Shown here one piece after another: positions 45,615 through 55,500 of a stretch of 64,000 bases of DNA. Within the stretch, counting starts at the first letter, position 1; each line of letters starts with the position of its first letter. The position numbers were made by a program, and so were the translations under genes. Origin of the DNA: Mesorhizobium sp. 113-3-3 (GTDB lineage: Bacteria > Pseudomonadota > Alphaproteobacteria > Rhizobiales > Rhizobiaceae); the NCBI RefSeq assembly GCF_016756495.1, contig NZ_AP023243.1:4654501-4718500 (forward strand). Reading direction: 5' to 3'. The notes below the pieces were generated by a model that was not told the origin of the DNA, ran no database searches, and saw only the letters and a list, made by a program, of their open reading frames with translations.

Positions 45615-46630
45615 CGCTGCCCGCCGGCACCGATGCCGTACGCCAGTCGCTGGCAAGCTTCCGCCAGGAGCGCGAGGCCGACTGGAAGGCGTTCGAGGCG
45701 CTGCTTTCGCGCGTCGAAAAACGCGCGCCGCGCACGCTTTCGGAAGACGAGTTGCTGTCGCTGCCATTGCTCTACCGCTCGGCGTTGTCCTCGCTCTCGG
45801 TGGCCCGCGCGACGTCGCTCGACAGCGCGCTGATCGCCTATCTGGAAGCGCTCAGCCTGCGCGGCTACTTCTACCTCTATGGCGCGCGTCGAGGCTTAGG
45901 GCAGCGCGTCGGCGATTTCTTCCTGCGTGATTGGCCAGCGGCGATCCGCGATCTCTGGCGCGAGACCTCTGTGTCGGTCGTGCTGACTGTCGTCGGCGCC
46001 ATCGCCGGCTACTGGCTGGTGGCGTCCGACAAGCGCTGGTACGACGCCATCATCGCCCCCAGCCTTGCTGGCGGGCGCAATCCGGATTCGTCGGCCGAAG
46101 TGCTGCGCAGCGTGCTCTACGATGGCGGCAGCAGCCATTTCCTGTCCGGCTTCGCCGCCTATCTCTTTACCCACAACACACAGGTGGCGATCCTGGCCTT
46201 TGCTCTGGGCTTCGCCTTCGCGGTGCCGAGTGTGCTGATCATCCTGATGAACGGATGCATGCTGGGCGCGCTGTTCCAGGTCTATGCGGCCAAGGGGCTG
46301 GGCTTCGAACTAGGCGGCTGGCTGTCGATCCACGGCACGACGGAACTGTTCGCCATTGCGCTGGCGGGCGCGGCCGGCATGCGCATCGGCACGCGCATCG
46401 CCTTCCCCGGCGAACTGACCCGAATGGCGGCCGCGGCCCAGGCCGGGCGGGTGGCGGCGACCGCCATGGTCGGCGTGATGGTTATGCTTCTGTTTGCCGG
46501 CCTGCTCGAAGGCATCGGCCGGCAGACGATCACCAGCGATGCGACGCGCTACGCCATTGGCGGAGGCATGCTGGCGTTGTGGATCGCCTATTTCTACCTG
46601 TTGCGGATGGTGCGGCATGGCGACGGCTAG
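45611..46630 (+). CDS. SpoIIM-family (stage II sporulation M-like) membrane protein
   Basis: A 339-residue membrane protein of the SpoIIM/DUF95 family. After a helical cytoplasmic N-terminus (SFRQEREADWKAFEALLSRV and LPLLYRSALSSLSVARATSL) come five or six helices with the family segments HNTQVAILAFALGFAFAVPS, GCMLGALFQVYAAKGL and SIHGTTELFAIALAGAAGMR. In non-sporulating bacteria this family sits in MoxR operons. It starts by an ATGA overlap with DUF58. Confidence 0.88.
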   Translation: MTLPAGTDAVRQSLASFRQEREADWKAFEALLSRVEKRAPRTLSEDELLSLPLLYRSALSSLSVARATSLDSALIAYLEALSLRGYFYLYGARRGLGQRVGDFFLRDWPAAIRDLWRETSVSVVLTVVGAIAGYWLVASDKRWYDAIIAPSLAGGRNPDSSAEVLRSVLYDGGSSHFLSGFAAYLFTHNTQVAILAFALGFAFAVPSVLIILMNGCMLGALFQVYAAKGLGFELGGWLSIHGTTELFAIALAGAAGMRIGTRIAFPGELTRMAAAAQAGRVAATAMVGVMVMLLFAGLLEGIGRQTITSDATRYAIGGGMLALWIAYFYLLRMVRHGDG

Positions 46631-47480
46631 GAACCCTGCCGAGCTGATAAGGCCGCTGATCACGCCGGAAGGTGTCGACCTCAGGGTCAAGCTGGCGGAT
46701 GCCGGGACGCGGGCTTCGGCCTTCCTGCTCGATGTGGTGATCATCGTCGCTGCCGCTATTGCTGTCACCCTCGTCGTCATCTTCGGCTTCGGCGGCCTTG
46801 GCGTGAGGGAGGCGGAGCCGCTCTTCATCGTCTGGATCATCTTCATCTTCCTACTGCGCAATGTCTATTTCATCGCCTTCGAGGCGGGGCGGCGGGCCGC
46901 GACGCCCGGCAAGCGGATCGTGGGCGTGCGGGTCGCGTCACGCAGCGGCGCGGGTCTCACCCTCGACCAGGTCATCGCGCGCAACCTGATGCGCGAGATC
47001 GAGGTGTTTTTGCCGCTGTCGATCGTCGCCGCGCGTGGCGGCGCCGGCGTCGCCGACACGCTGTCGACAGTTTTCGGCCTTGTGTGGGCGCTGCTGTTTT
47101 CGCTGTTTCTGCTGTTCAACCGCGACAGGCTGCGCATTGGCGACCTGCTTGCCGGAACCTGGGTGGTGGAGACGCCGAAATTCAAGTTGGTCGAGGATCT
47201 TTCGCAGCGAAAGGACCCGGTCGCCAAGCACTTCCATTTCAGCCCTGCGCAACTCGATGCCTATGGCATCGCCGAATTGCACAAGCTGGAAGAAGTGCTG
47301 CGCCGCGACGACTATTCCGCGATGAAGGCCGTGGCGGAAACGATCGGCCGCAAGATCGGCGCGGTGGTCGAACCGATCGATTCGAAGGCCTTCTTGACCG
47401 CCTACTACGGTGATCTAAGGGCACATCTCGAGCGCAAGCTGCTGCTCGGCAACCGCAAGGCGGACAAACACGCGCGGTAG
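46617..47480 (+). CDS. RDD family membrane protein (MoxR operon, last gene)
   Basis: A 287-residue protein with an RDD domain: DAGTRASAFLLDVVIIVAAA, then FEAGRRAATPGKRIVGVRVA and FNRDRLRIGDLLAGTWVVET. A C-terminal extension of about 110 residues with HFHFSPAQLDAYGIAELHKL and LEEVLRRDDYSAMKAVAETI is helical and cytoplasmic. It overlaps the SpoIIM-like gene by 14 bases and ends the operon. Confidence 0.87.
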   Translation: MATARNPAELIRPLITPEGVDLRVKLADAGTRASAFLLDVVIIVAAAIAVTLVVIFGFGGLGVREAEPLFIVWIIFIFLLRNVYFIAFEAGRRAATPGKRIVGVRVASRSGAGLTLDQVIARNLMREIEVFLPLSIVAARGGAGVADTLSTVFGLVWALLFSLFLLFNRDRLRIGDLLAGTWVVETPKFKLVEDLSQRKDPVAKHFHFSPAQLDAYGIAELHKLEEVLRRDDYSAMKAVAETIGRKIGAVVEPIDSKAFLTAYYGDLRAHLERKLLLGNRKADKHAR

Positions 47481-47507
47481 TGTGGGGCCAAGCCGAGTTT
47501 GGCCTGC

Positions 47508-48194
47508 CTACCCCAGCCACTTCTCATAGTCGGCCACCAGCAGGTGCACGGGGGCGACATCTTCGTCGATGTTGGAGAAGCGGCCGATCGGCTCGCGGAA
47601 GACATTGTCGGTGAGGTCGTCGTTGACGGTCGACACTTCGCCGATCAGCACATCCTTGCCCTCGGCCCAGAAGGCATGCCAGACGCCAGGCAGCAGCGTG
47701 ACGCTCTGGCCGGGGTCGAGCTTCAGCAGGCCGCCCGCCGGCAGCCTGTGGATGGTCCCGTCGACCGGCACCGACACCTCGGCCTTCGGATCGATGCCGC
47801 CATCGCGGTCGTGCATGAACAGTTCCAGCACCAGCTTGCCGCCGCCACGGTTGATGATGTCCTCGGCCTTGATGTTGTGACGGTGCATCGGCGACAGCTG
47901 GTCCTTGCGCGAGATCATGATCTTCTCGGCATAGAGCATGCCCATGCCCTTCTTCATGTCCTCGTAGCGGCCGTTACGCACGGTGAAGAGGAAGAGGCCG
48001 AGCTCGTTGAATTTTTCCTGGCCGTAATCGGTGATGTCCCAGCCGAGCCGCGAGGTGAAGACGGCCGACGAATCGACCTGGCGCGCTTTCATCTCCTCAG
48101 GCGACCAATAGGCGAAGGGCGGCATGATGTAGCCGAACGAGCGGATGAAAGCGTCGGCTTCGCGGATGATGTCGTTGATGGCGGAGCGTTTCAT
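47508..48194 (-). CDS. D-lyxose ketol-isomerase
   Basis: A 228-residue cupin-fold isomerase of the D-lyxose isomerase family, interconverting D-lyxose and D-xylulose (often also D-mannose and D-fructose). Metal ligands are His104 and His106 in SPMHRHNIKAEDI with Glu111, and a later His in LLPGVWHAFWAEG. The N-terminus SAINDIIREADAFIRSFGYI and PPFAYWSPEEM are typical of the family. The ATG at 48194 follows AAGGGT. It converges on the MoxR operon and is divergent from the PLP-enzyme gene. Confidence 0.87.
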   Translation of the reverse strand: MKRSAINDIIREADAFIRSFGYIMPPFAYWSPEEMKARQVDSSAVFTSRLGWDITDYGQEKFNELGLFLFTVRNGRYEDMKKGMGMLYAEKIMISRKDQLSPMHRHNIKAEDIINRGGGKLVLELFMHDRDGGIDPKAEVSVPVDGTIHRLPAGGLLKLDPGQSVTLLPGVWHAFWAEGKDVLIGEVSTVNDDLTDNVFREPIGRFSNIDEDVAPVHLLVADYEKWLG

Positions 48195-48379
48195 GATCGT
48201 GACCCTTCGTGTGGATTTTTCGACAAATCGCATAGCCGAACACCGCCACGGTGTCGATCCATCTCGCCATTCCCATGCCTTGCGCAACACGCGGATGGCC
48301 CAGCGGTCTGGGACGCTGGCTGCGTGACATCCAGCACGTTCAGGCTCATAAACCCTGCGAATTCTCACAGGATTAGAAG

Positions 48380-49438
48380 ATGCCGACCGTCCACGACCTC
48401 GATACGCCGTCGATCCTGATCGACGCCGCGCGCGCCGAAGCCAACATTGCCCGTGCACAGACGCATGCCGACAGGCACGGGCTGAAACTCAGGCCGCACA
48501 TCAAGACGCACAAATTGCCCTATTGGGCGAAGAAGCAGGTGGCGGCCGGCGCCGTCGGCATCACCTGCCAGAAGATCGGCGAGGCCGAGGTGATGGCCGA
48601 CGCCGGCCTGTCCGACATTTTTCTGCCCTACAACATTCTCGGCCGCGCCAAGCTGGAACGGCTGAAGGCGCTGCACAGCCGCGTGACCCTGTCGGTGACG
48701 GCGGACAGCACGGAGACGCTGGAAGGACTGGCCGCCACTTTCGCTGATGCTGGCCATCCCCTGTCGGTGCTGGTCGAATGCGATACCGGCATGGGCCGCT
48801 GCGGTGTGCAGACGGCCGGTGAGGCGCTTGCGCTGGCAAGGCTGATCGACAAGGCCGGTGGCCTCGCCTTCGGCGGACTGATGACCTATCCGGCGGCCGG
48901 CCGCGCGGCCGAAGCCGAAGCCTGGCTTGCGGATGCCAAGCAGGCGCTGGCGGCATCGGGTCTCGCTTGTGATCGCATCTCCAGCGGCGGCACGCCTGAC
49001 ATGTGGCGCTCCGGCGAGGATAGCGTCGTCACCGAATATCGCCCAGGCACCTACATCTACCTCGACCGCTATCAGGTCGCCAAAGGCGTCGGCACCCTCG
49101 ACGATTGCGCGCTGACGGTGCTCGCCACCGTCGTCAGCCATCCAACGGCAACGCGCGCCATTCTCGACAGTGGCAGCAAGGCGCTGTCGAGCGACACGCT
49201 CGGGCTCAAAGATTTTGGCGAGTTGCTCGGCGCCCCCGACGCAAGGGTCACCGGGCTCAGCGAAGAACATGGCACTGTCACGCTTTCCGGCGACGCGAAG
49301 TTGCGCATCGGCGAACGCGTGCGCGTGGTGCCCGATCATTGCTGCGTCGTCACCAATCTGTTCAACGAGGTCAATCTGATCGACGGTGACAAGGTGCTGG
49401 AGACCCTGCCGGTGGCAGCGCGGGGGCTGATGGCCTAA
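48380..49438 (+). CDS. PLP enzyme of the D-threonine aldolase / D-serine dehydratase family
   Basis: A 352-residue fold-type III PLP enzyme. The PLP lysine is Lys42 in RPHIKTHKLPYW, the barrel includes VGITCQKIGEAEVMADAGLS and VECDTGMGRCGVQTAGEAL, and the C-terminal beta domain ends with VVPDHCCVVTNLFNEV, where the His and Cys match the metal site of Dsd1-type enzymes. It may cleave D-threonine-like beta-hydroxy D-amino acids or dehydrate D-serine; sequence alone does not separate these. It ends in a 4-base overlap with convergent ccmC. Confidence 0.87.
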   Translation: MPTVHDLDTPSILIDAARAEANIARAQTHADRHGLKLRPHIKTHKLPYWAKKQVAAGAVGITCQKIGEAEVMADAGLSDIFLPYNILGRAKLERLKALHSRVTLSVTADSTETLEGLAATFADAGHPLSVLVECDTGMGRCGVQTAGEALALARLIDKAGGLAFGGLMTYPAAGRAAEAEAWLADAKQALAASGLACDRISSGGTPDMWRSGEDSVVTEYRPGTYIYLDRYQVAKGVGTLDDCALTVLATVVSHPTATRAILDSGSKALSSDTLGLKDFGELLGAPDARVTGLSEEHGTVTLSGDAKLRIGERVRVVPDHCCVVTNLFNEVNLIDGDKVLETLPVAARGLMA

Positions 49439-50199
49439 GCGGGCTGCCGCTCCGCCTGCCGGGCGGCCACCCGCCGCATGGCAATCACCCGGCGGCGGCG
49501 GATTTCGGTGCGCATCGCCATCAGGTGCAGGGCGAAGAACAGCACGGTGAAGCCGACAGCCATGACCAGCAGCGGCCAAAGCAGGCTTGGGTCGATGGTC
49601 GGGCCGCCGAGGCGGAACACCGAGGCCGGCTGGTGCAGCGTGTTCCACCAGTCGACCGAGAATTTGATGATCGGGATGTTGATGAAGCCGACCAGCGTGA
49701 TGATGGCGGCGGCCCAGGCGGCGCGGCTGGCGTCGTCGAGCGCACGCGTCAACGCGATGATGCCGAGATACATCAGGAACAGCACGAAGACCGAGGTCAG
49801 GCGCGCGTCCCACACCCACCAGGTGCCCCACATCGGCTTGCCCCAGATCGAACCGGTGATCAGCGCAAGTGCCGTGAAGACAGCGCCGATGGGAGCCGCC
49901 GATTTCAGCGCGACATCGGCCAGAGGGTGCCGCCAGACCAATGTGCCAAGGGCTGAGATCGCCATCAGCGAGTAACACATCATGGCAAGCCAGGCGAAGG
50001 GCACATGGATGTACATGATGCGCACGGTGATGCCTTGCTGGAAGTCCTCAGGCGCGGCGAAGCTCATATAGAGGCCGACGGCAAGGACGAGCGCGGCGAT
50101 CGTCGCCAGCCATGGCACGACCTTGTCGGCCAGCCCAACGAAGCGCGTCGGGTTGGCAAGGTCCATCCAGCCAGTCAGGCGTGAAGTCGTATCGCTCAT
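49435..50199 (-). CDS. ccmC: Heme exporter protein CcmC
   Basis: A 254-residue, six-helix membrane protein of System I cytochrome c maturation that handles heme on the periplasmic side and loads CcmE. The WWD domain is WGTWWVWDARLTSVF (residues about 124-138), and the conserved His65 lies in MYIHVPFAW; a second periplasmic His is in WWNTLHQPASVF. The C-terminus is basic. CcmA and CcmB genes are not upstream and ccmD is not downstream, where rhizobial operons usually have them: the 3' end instead overlaps a convergent enzyme gene. Confidence 0.93.
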   Translation of the reverse strand: MSDTTSRLTGWMDLANPTRFVGLADKVVPWLATIAALVLAVGLYMSFAAPEDFQQGITVRIMYIHVPFAWLAMMCYSLMAISALGTLVWRHPLADVALKSAAPIGAVFTALALITGSIWGKPMWGTWWVWDARLTSVFVLFLMYLGIIALTRALDDASRAAWAAAIITLVGFINIPIIKFSVDWWNTLHQPASVFRLGGPTIDPSLLWPLLVMAVGFTVLFFALHLMAMRTEIRRRRVIAMRRVAARQAERQPA

Positions 50200-50270
50200 G
50201 CCCCGTTACATAGACCGCCGGCGCGATCGGGGCAATCGAGCGGTGGTGTCGCAGGGGTAGGAAGCGCCTT

Positions 50271-50363
50271 TCCTTCTCCCCTTGTGAGGCGTTGGTGTTC
50301 CCTGGAACACCCCTCATCCGACCTCGCTTCGCGAGGCCACCTTCTCCCACAAGGGGAGAAGGG
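50271..50363. repeat. Compound palindromic repeat (ccmC-ndvA gap)
   Basis: Outer arms TCCTTCTCCCCTTGTG (50271-50286) and CACAAGGGGAGAAGGG (50348-50363) pair at 15 of 16 positions. Inside are two more stems: GGTGTTCC-CT-GGAACACC (50294-50311) and CCTCGC-TTC-GCGAGG (50322-50336). The whole can fold as a cross- or clover-like structure. It is probably a member of a multicopy rhizobial family; the hairpin at 27891-27917 carries the same arm. Confidence 0.8.
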
Positions 50364-50370
50364 AAAAAAG

Positions 50371-52143
50371 TTACGCGGCCTCGCCCTGCACGGAGCGGCT
50401 GAGGCGGCGGACTTCCTCGTCGTTGAGCAGGCCGCCGGCGCGCAGCAGGCTGGCAAAGCGGCCGTTGCGCAGCGACAGTTCGGCGAAGCCACCCATTTCG
50501 ACCACCCTGCCCTTGTCCATGAACACGACCAGATCGGCATCGCGAACGGTGGTCAGGCGGTGGGCGATGATGAAGGTGGTGCGGTCGCGCCGCAGCTCGT
50601 CGATCGCTTCCTTGACGCGGTCCTCGGTCTCGACGTCGAGCGCGCTGGTAGCCTCGTCGAGCACCAGGATCGGCGCATCTTTCAGCACGGCGCGCGCAAT
50701 CGCGATACGCTGGCGCTCACCGCCAGAGAGCTGGCCGCCACGTTCGCCGACCACGGTGTCGTAGCCGCTGCTCTTGGCCAGGATGAAGTCCTGCGCGGCC
50801 GCCGCGCTGGCCGCGGCGTGGATCTCGTCATTGCTCGCATCGGCACGGCCGACGCGGATGTTGTCCTCAATCGAGCGGTTGAGCAGTCCGGCATCCTGGA
50901 ACACGGTGGCGATCGAATGGCGCAGCGACTTGCGGGTCACGGTGCGGGTATCGATGCCGTCGATCAGGATACGGCCGCTGGACGGCGAAAAAACGCGCTG
51001 CAGCAAATTGATGAGCGTGGTCTTGCCGGCGCCCGTCGGCCCGACAATAGCGACGGTCTGGCCGGCTTGGACCTCGAAGGACACGTCGCTGACGCCCTGC
51101 CCCGAATTGGCGAATTCGAAGCCGACATCCTCGAAGCGGACATGGCCGGTGACATTGGTGAGCTCGCGCAGGCCATCCGGCTCGGCGGTATCGGCGGCCG
51201 AGTCCTCGAGCTTGTAGAACTCCTCGAGCTTGGCGCGAGCCTCCGAAATCTGGTTGGCGAAAGCCGACATCTGGTCGAGCCGCGAGATCAGCAGCGCGGC
51301 GAAACCGGTGAAGGCAATGACATCACCGACGCGCAGCTGGCCATGGGTCACCAGATAGGCGCCGATCAGAAGCACCACCATCATCGAGATGGTCGACGAC
51401 AGGCGATTGAGCGCATTGGCGATGGCCCACCAGTCGAGCACCGGGTTCTGCGCGTCGAGCAGGTTCTTGACGTAGCGGCGCAAGGTCTCGGCCTCATGGC
51501 CAAGGCGGTTGTAGCTCTGGAGAACGGCGACGTTGCTGACGGAGTCCGTCACATGGGCGAACACCTTGTGGTAGTGGCGCTCGACGGCTGCCTGACCCGC
51601 CTTGGTGCGCTTCATCACCAGGCGGCCGATGCCGACATAGAGCACGCCAAGCGCGAGCAGCACCATCGACATGCGCACATCCATGCTGAGCGCCGTTGGC
51701 ACGAGCAGGACGAGCGCGACAGCCGTGGACAGATGCTGGCGCATGAATTCGAGCCAGAGGCTGAACAGCGTCTCAACGGCGCGCAGCAGCGTGTGCAGGG
51801 CGTTGGACGTGCCGCGCTGGTGATGCCAGGCGAGCGGCATGGTGATCACGCGCTCGAAGGACTGGCACAGCACTTCGCTGCGCCGGGCGTGAGCAAAGCG
51901 GTCGGCGCCGCGCGCCACCAGGACGAAAGCGATGACGTTGAAGGCGCCCAAACCGGCCCACACGGCAAGCGTGGAAAATACCGAGCCATGCTCGGAGATG
52001 GCATCGATCACCCGGCCGAACAAGATCGGCTCCAGGATGGCGACGGCGGCGAGCGCGACATTGGCGCCGCAAATCAGCGCGACGCGCTTCTTGTCGGCGG
52101 CCAGATAGCCCAGCGCTCTCCAATAGATCTGCAGAAGTGACAC
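50371..52143 (-). CDS. ndvA: Cyclic beta-1,2-glucan exporter NdvA
   Basis: A 590-residue ABC half-transporter, membrane domain first (about residues 20-310), then the nucleotide-binding domain. It resembles S. meliloti NdvA and Agrobacterium ChvA along its length, including SFERVITMPLAWHHQRGTSN, ALHTLLRAVETLFSLWLEFM and VGDVIAFTGFAALLISRLDQ. Walker A is GPTGAGKTT, the ABC signature LSGGERQR, Walker B ILVLDEAT, with the H-loop in FIIAHRLTTV. It exports cyclic glucan made by NdvB to the periplasm. The start is GTG with GGAG upstream; the 371-base gap after ndvB suggests its own promoter. Confidence 0.94.
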   Translation of the reverse strand: MSLLQIYWRALGYLAADKKRVALICGANVALAAVAILEPILFGRVIDAISEHGSVFSTLAVWAGLGAFNVIAFVLVARGADRFAHARRSEVLCQSFERVITMPLAWHHQRGTSNALHTLLRAVETLFSLWLEFMRQHLSTAVALVLLVPTALSMDVRMSMVLLALGVLYVGIGRLVMKRTKAGQAAVERHYHKVFAHVTDSVSNVAVLQSYNRLGHEAETLRRYVKNLLDAQNPVLDWWAIANALNRLSSTISMMVVLLIGAYLVTHGQLRVGDVIAFTGFAALLISRLDQMSAFANQISEARAKLEEFYKLEDSAADTAEPDGLRELTNVTGHVRFEDVGFEFANSGQGVSDVSFEVQAGQTVAIVGPTGAGKTTLINLLQRVFSPSSGRILIDGIDTRTVTRKSLRHSIATVFQDAGLLNRSIEDNIRVGRADASNDEIHAAASAAAAQDFILAKSSGYDTVVGERGGQLSGGERQRIAIARAVLKDAPILVLDEATSALDVETEDRVKEAIDELRRDRTTFIIAHRLTTVRDADLVVFMDKGRVVEMGGFAELSLRNGRFASLLRAGGLLNDEEVRRLSRSVQGEAA

Positions 52144-52514
52144 TTCAGCTACTCCGCCAATTCTCTACTGTGCTCGATGCCGTATTGTGCACTGCACCAT
52201 TGCTTGACACGTAACGGTTGACGCGTCGCAAAACAATGCCCGTCTATCGCTTCCGTTCCCATTTAGCGAACAAAACATGACGACGATGCGAAATCTGACG
52301 TGATCACCTAACGGTTTGAGATAAAAGGTGAAATGCCAGCCTTGCGGCAAAATCATGGCAGTAGCAGAGCACTGCCACATTTTTAATCACGACCGTATTG
52401 CAAGGCTTAATCGGGAGGCATCTTGCCGGCGCAGCCGCGGATCGCGCGTAAGTAACAAGACGCGGCGTCGCGCGTCCCGAAGGACGCGCGAGCAACCAAC
52501 CCAAGCTGTTGATT
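52144..52514. other. ndvB-ndvA intergenic region with hairpin
   Basis: 371 bases between the two same-strand genes. Near the ndvB stop, TCGCGCGTCC-CGAA-GGACGCGCGA (52468-52491) is a perfect 10-bp stem with a tetraloop, followed on the minus strand only by a weak T-rich stretch; it may terminate or attenuate ndvB transcription. The rest likely carries the ndvA promoter; no clear operator is seen. Confidence 0.55.
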
Positions 52515-55500
52515 TTACGCCGGTATCTTGACCACGATCTCGGCCTGAGTGCCGGCTTTGGGTTCGAATGAAGCGGACTTTGTTTTCGAACCATCGACTT
52601 CTAGCGAGATCGTCTTGGTCTTTTTGTCGCGAATGACATGAACCTTGATCTCGGCGCCCAGCATCTTGAGCGTGGCGTGGTAGCCATCCCAGTGGCTGGG
52701 CAGTTTCGGCCGGAACGTGATCTGCTTGCCGCGCCGTTCGATGCCGAGGATGCCTTCGACCGCCGCACGGTAGAGCCAGCCCGCCGAGCCGGTGTACCAG
52801 GTCCAGCCGCCGCGCCCGCCCTTGTCGTCTCCGGCATAGATATCGGCGGCCACCACATAAGGTTCGACGCGGTATTGTTCGGCCGAGGCCTCGTCGGATG
52901 CGTGGTTGACCGGGTTCAGCATCGAGAAGCATCGATAGGCTTCGTCGGTCAGCCCCATCTCGGCCAGCGCGATGACGAACCACGTCGCAGCATGCGTGTA
53001 CTGGCCGCCATTCTCGCGTACGCCGGGCGGATAGCTCTTGATGTAGCCGGGGTCCTTCTTCGTTTTCGAGAAGGGTGGCGTGAACAGCTTGACGATCTTG
53101 AGCTTGTCGTCGACGAGCAGGCTGGTCGCCTGCTGCATCGCCGTCGTCGACCGCGCCGGGTCGCCCTCGCCGGAAAGCACGCTCCAGGACTGGGCGATGG
53201 AGTCGATGCGGCACTCTTCAGAGGTGCGCGACCCTAAAGGTGTGCCGTCGTCGAAACTGCCGCGCCGGTACCACTCGCCGTCCCATGCCGTGCTCTCAAG
53301 CGCCCGCTTCAGCCCCTCGGCATGCTTTGCCCAGGCCTGCGCGCGCTTGCTGTCGCCTTCGCCCTTGGCGACGGCGGCGAAGTCGCCCAGCGTCTTCAGC
53401 AGGAACCAGCCCAGCCACACGCTCTCACCCTTGCCGTGCTCGCCGACGCGGTTCATGCCGTCGTTCCAGTCGCCGCCCAGGATCAACGGAAGGCCGGCAG
53501 GACTGCTGCGCTTGATGGCCAGGTCGAGCGCACGCGCGCAATGGTCGTAGAGCGACACGGTCTTCTTCGAGATTTCGGGAGTGAAGAAGGCGTCGTGCTC
53601 TCCCTCGCCCAGCGCCTGCCCGTCGATGAAGGGCAACTGCTCCTTGAGGATAGCGGCGTCGCCGGTGACGGTCAGATAGCGCGCCGTGGCGTGGGCCAGC
53701 CAGACCACGTCGTCGGAGATCATGGTGCGCACACCGGCTCCGGTGCGCGGCAGCCACCAATGCTGCACGTCGCCTTCCGGGAACTGCCGCCGCGCGGCAT
53801 TGAGGATCTGGTCGCGCGCCAGCGTCGGATCATGCGCCAGCAGCGCCAGCGTGTCCTGCAGCTGGTCGCGGAAGCCGAAGGCGCCGCTTGCCTGATAGAA
53901 GGCCGAGCGGGCGCGGATGCGGCAGGCAAGGCTCTGATAGGGCAGCCAGTGATTGACCATGGCATCGAGCGCCTTGTCCGGCGTCTCGACCTGGATGGTG
54001 TCGAGGAAGCCGCGCCACTCGCGCTCATTGTCGGCCAGGCGCAGGTCGAAATCCTTGCCCCGATGCGTCTGCACCAGCGCGCTCGCCTGGGCGGGGGTAT
54101 CGGCATCGCCAAGCAGCCAGAGCAGCGTGACGTCGCCGCCGGCCGGGATCTCGACATCGCGGGCGATCGCCGCGCAAGGATCGTCTCCAGCCTCGACACG
54201 ACCCGACAGCGCCGCACCGCTCAGCACCGCCTGCGGCAGTTCGCTGGACCCGTGCCGACCAAGGAATTCGGAGCGATCCGTCGTCACCGAATGAACAGCG
54301 GCATCGGCAGCGAGGAAAGCCACCCGCTCGCTGAAATCGAGCCCGTAGGGGTTTTGCGCCAGCAACGCGCCTGTCGCCGCGTCGCGCGACGGCACAATGG
54401 TAGCGGCCGTGCGCGACCGGTGTCCGCCAAGCACCCATTCGGCATAGGCGTAGACACGCAGCCGCGCCGGCACCGAGCCGGAATTCTGGATGCGCAGCCG
54501 CGTGATCTTCACCGGATCGACGGGGTCGACCACATGGGTCAGGTCCATCGATAAGGGTCCACGCTTAGAGCGGAAGGTGGAGAAGCCCTGGCCGTGCCAG
54601 GCCTCGTAGGTCATCGAGGGATCACGCACCACCGCGGCGATCGGCGAGAACGCCCTGCCGCTGGCCTGATCGTAGATGTAGACGCCCTCGCCCGGCCGGT
54701 TCGAGACCGGATCGTTCGACCACGGCGTCAACTGGTAGTCGCGGCTGTTGCGGCTCCAGGTGAAGGCTGCTCCCTCGGCGGAGGTGTGGAAGCCGAACGA
54801 GGGGTTCGAGACGACGTTGATCCAGGGCTGCGGCGTGGTGCGCCGGCCGGCCAAGCGCACCACATAATGCCGTCCGTCGCCGTCGAAACCGCCAAAGCCG
54901 TTCCATTGACTGAGACCCGTGCCATCGGCGCGGACATCCGCCACGGGCTGCGAGGCGAAGGCATGCGCCGTCGGCGCCGGGATTTCGCGCGGAGCCGGCA
55001 ATCCAGACGGCACAAGCGTGTCGCGCGCCTGCAGGGCAGCCGCCTCGGCCCGCTCGATCTGATCGAAGATGGTACCGTTGCGGGTGTGCAGAACCACCCG
55101 GGCGACCGCGAGCAGCGTCTTGTAGGTGGTCTCTTCCATCAGGTCGCGGCGCACCGCGAAAATGTGCTGCCGAGGCCCGAGCTCCTTGCCGCGCAGGCGG
55201 CTGTTTTCGCACAGCGTCTCGACCGCGCGCTGCAGGTCCTGGACGTAGGACGAGGCCTGCTCGTTGACGACGACGAAGTCGATCATCATGCCGCGGGTGC
55301 GCATGTATTCCTGGAAGCGCAGCGCCTGGGCGACGATCTCCAGATCGGCGACGTCGCCGATCCTGACCAGGAAGATCGGGAAATCGCCCGAAATGCTGGT
55401 CGGCCACAGGCTCGACTGCTTGCCAAGGCCGGATGCAATGGACTCAGCCGGCAGGCGCAGGAACGCGTCGGGGTAGATCAGATAGCGCGCCAGCTTCTGC

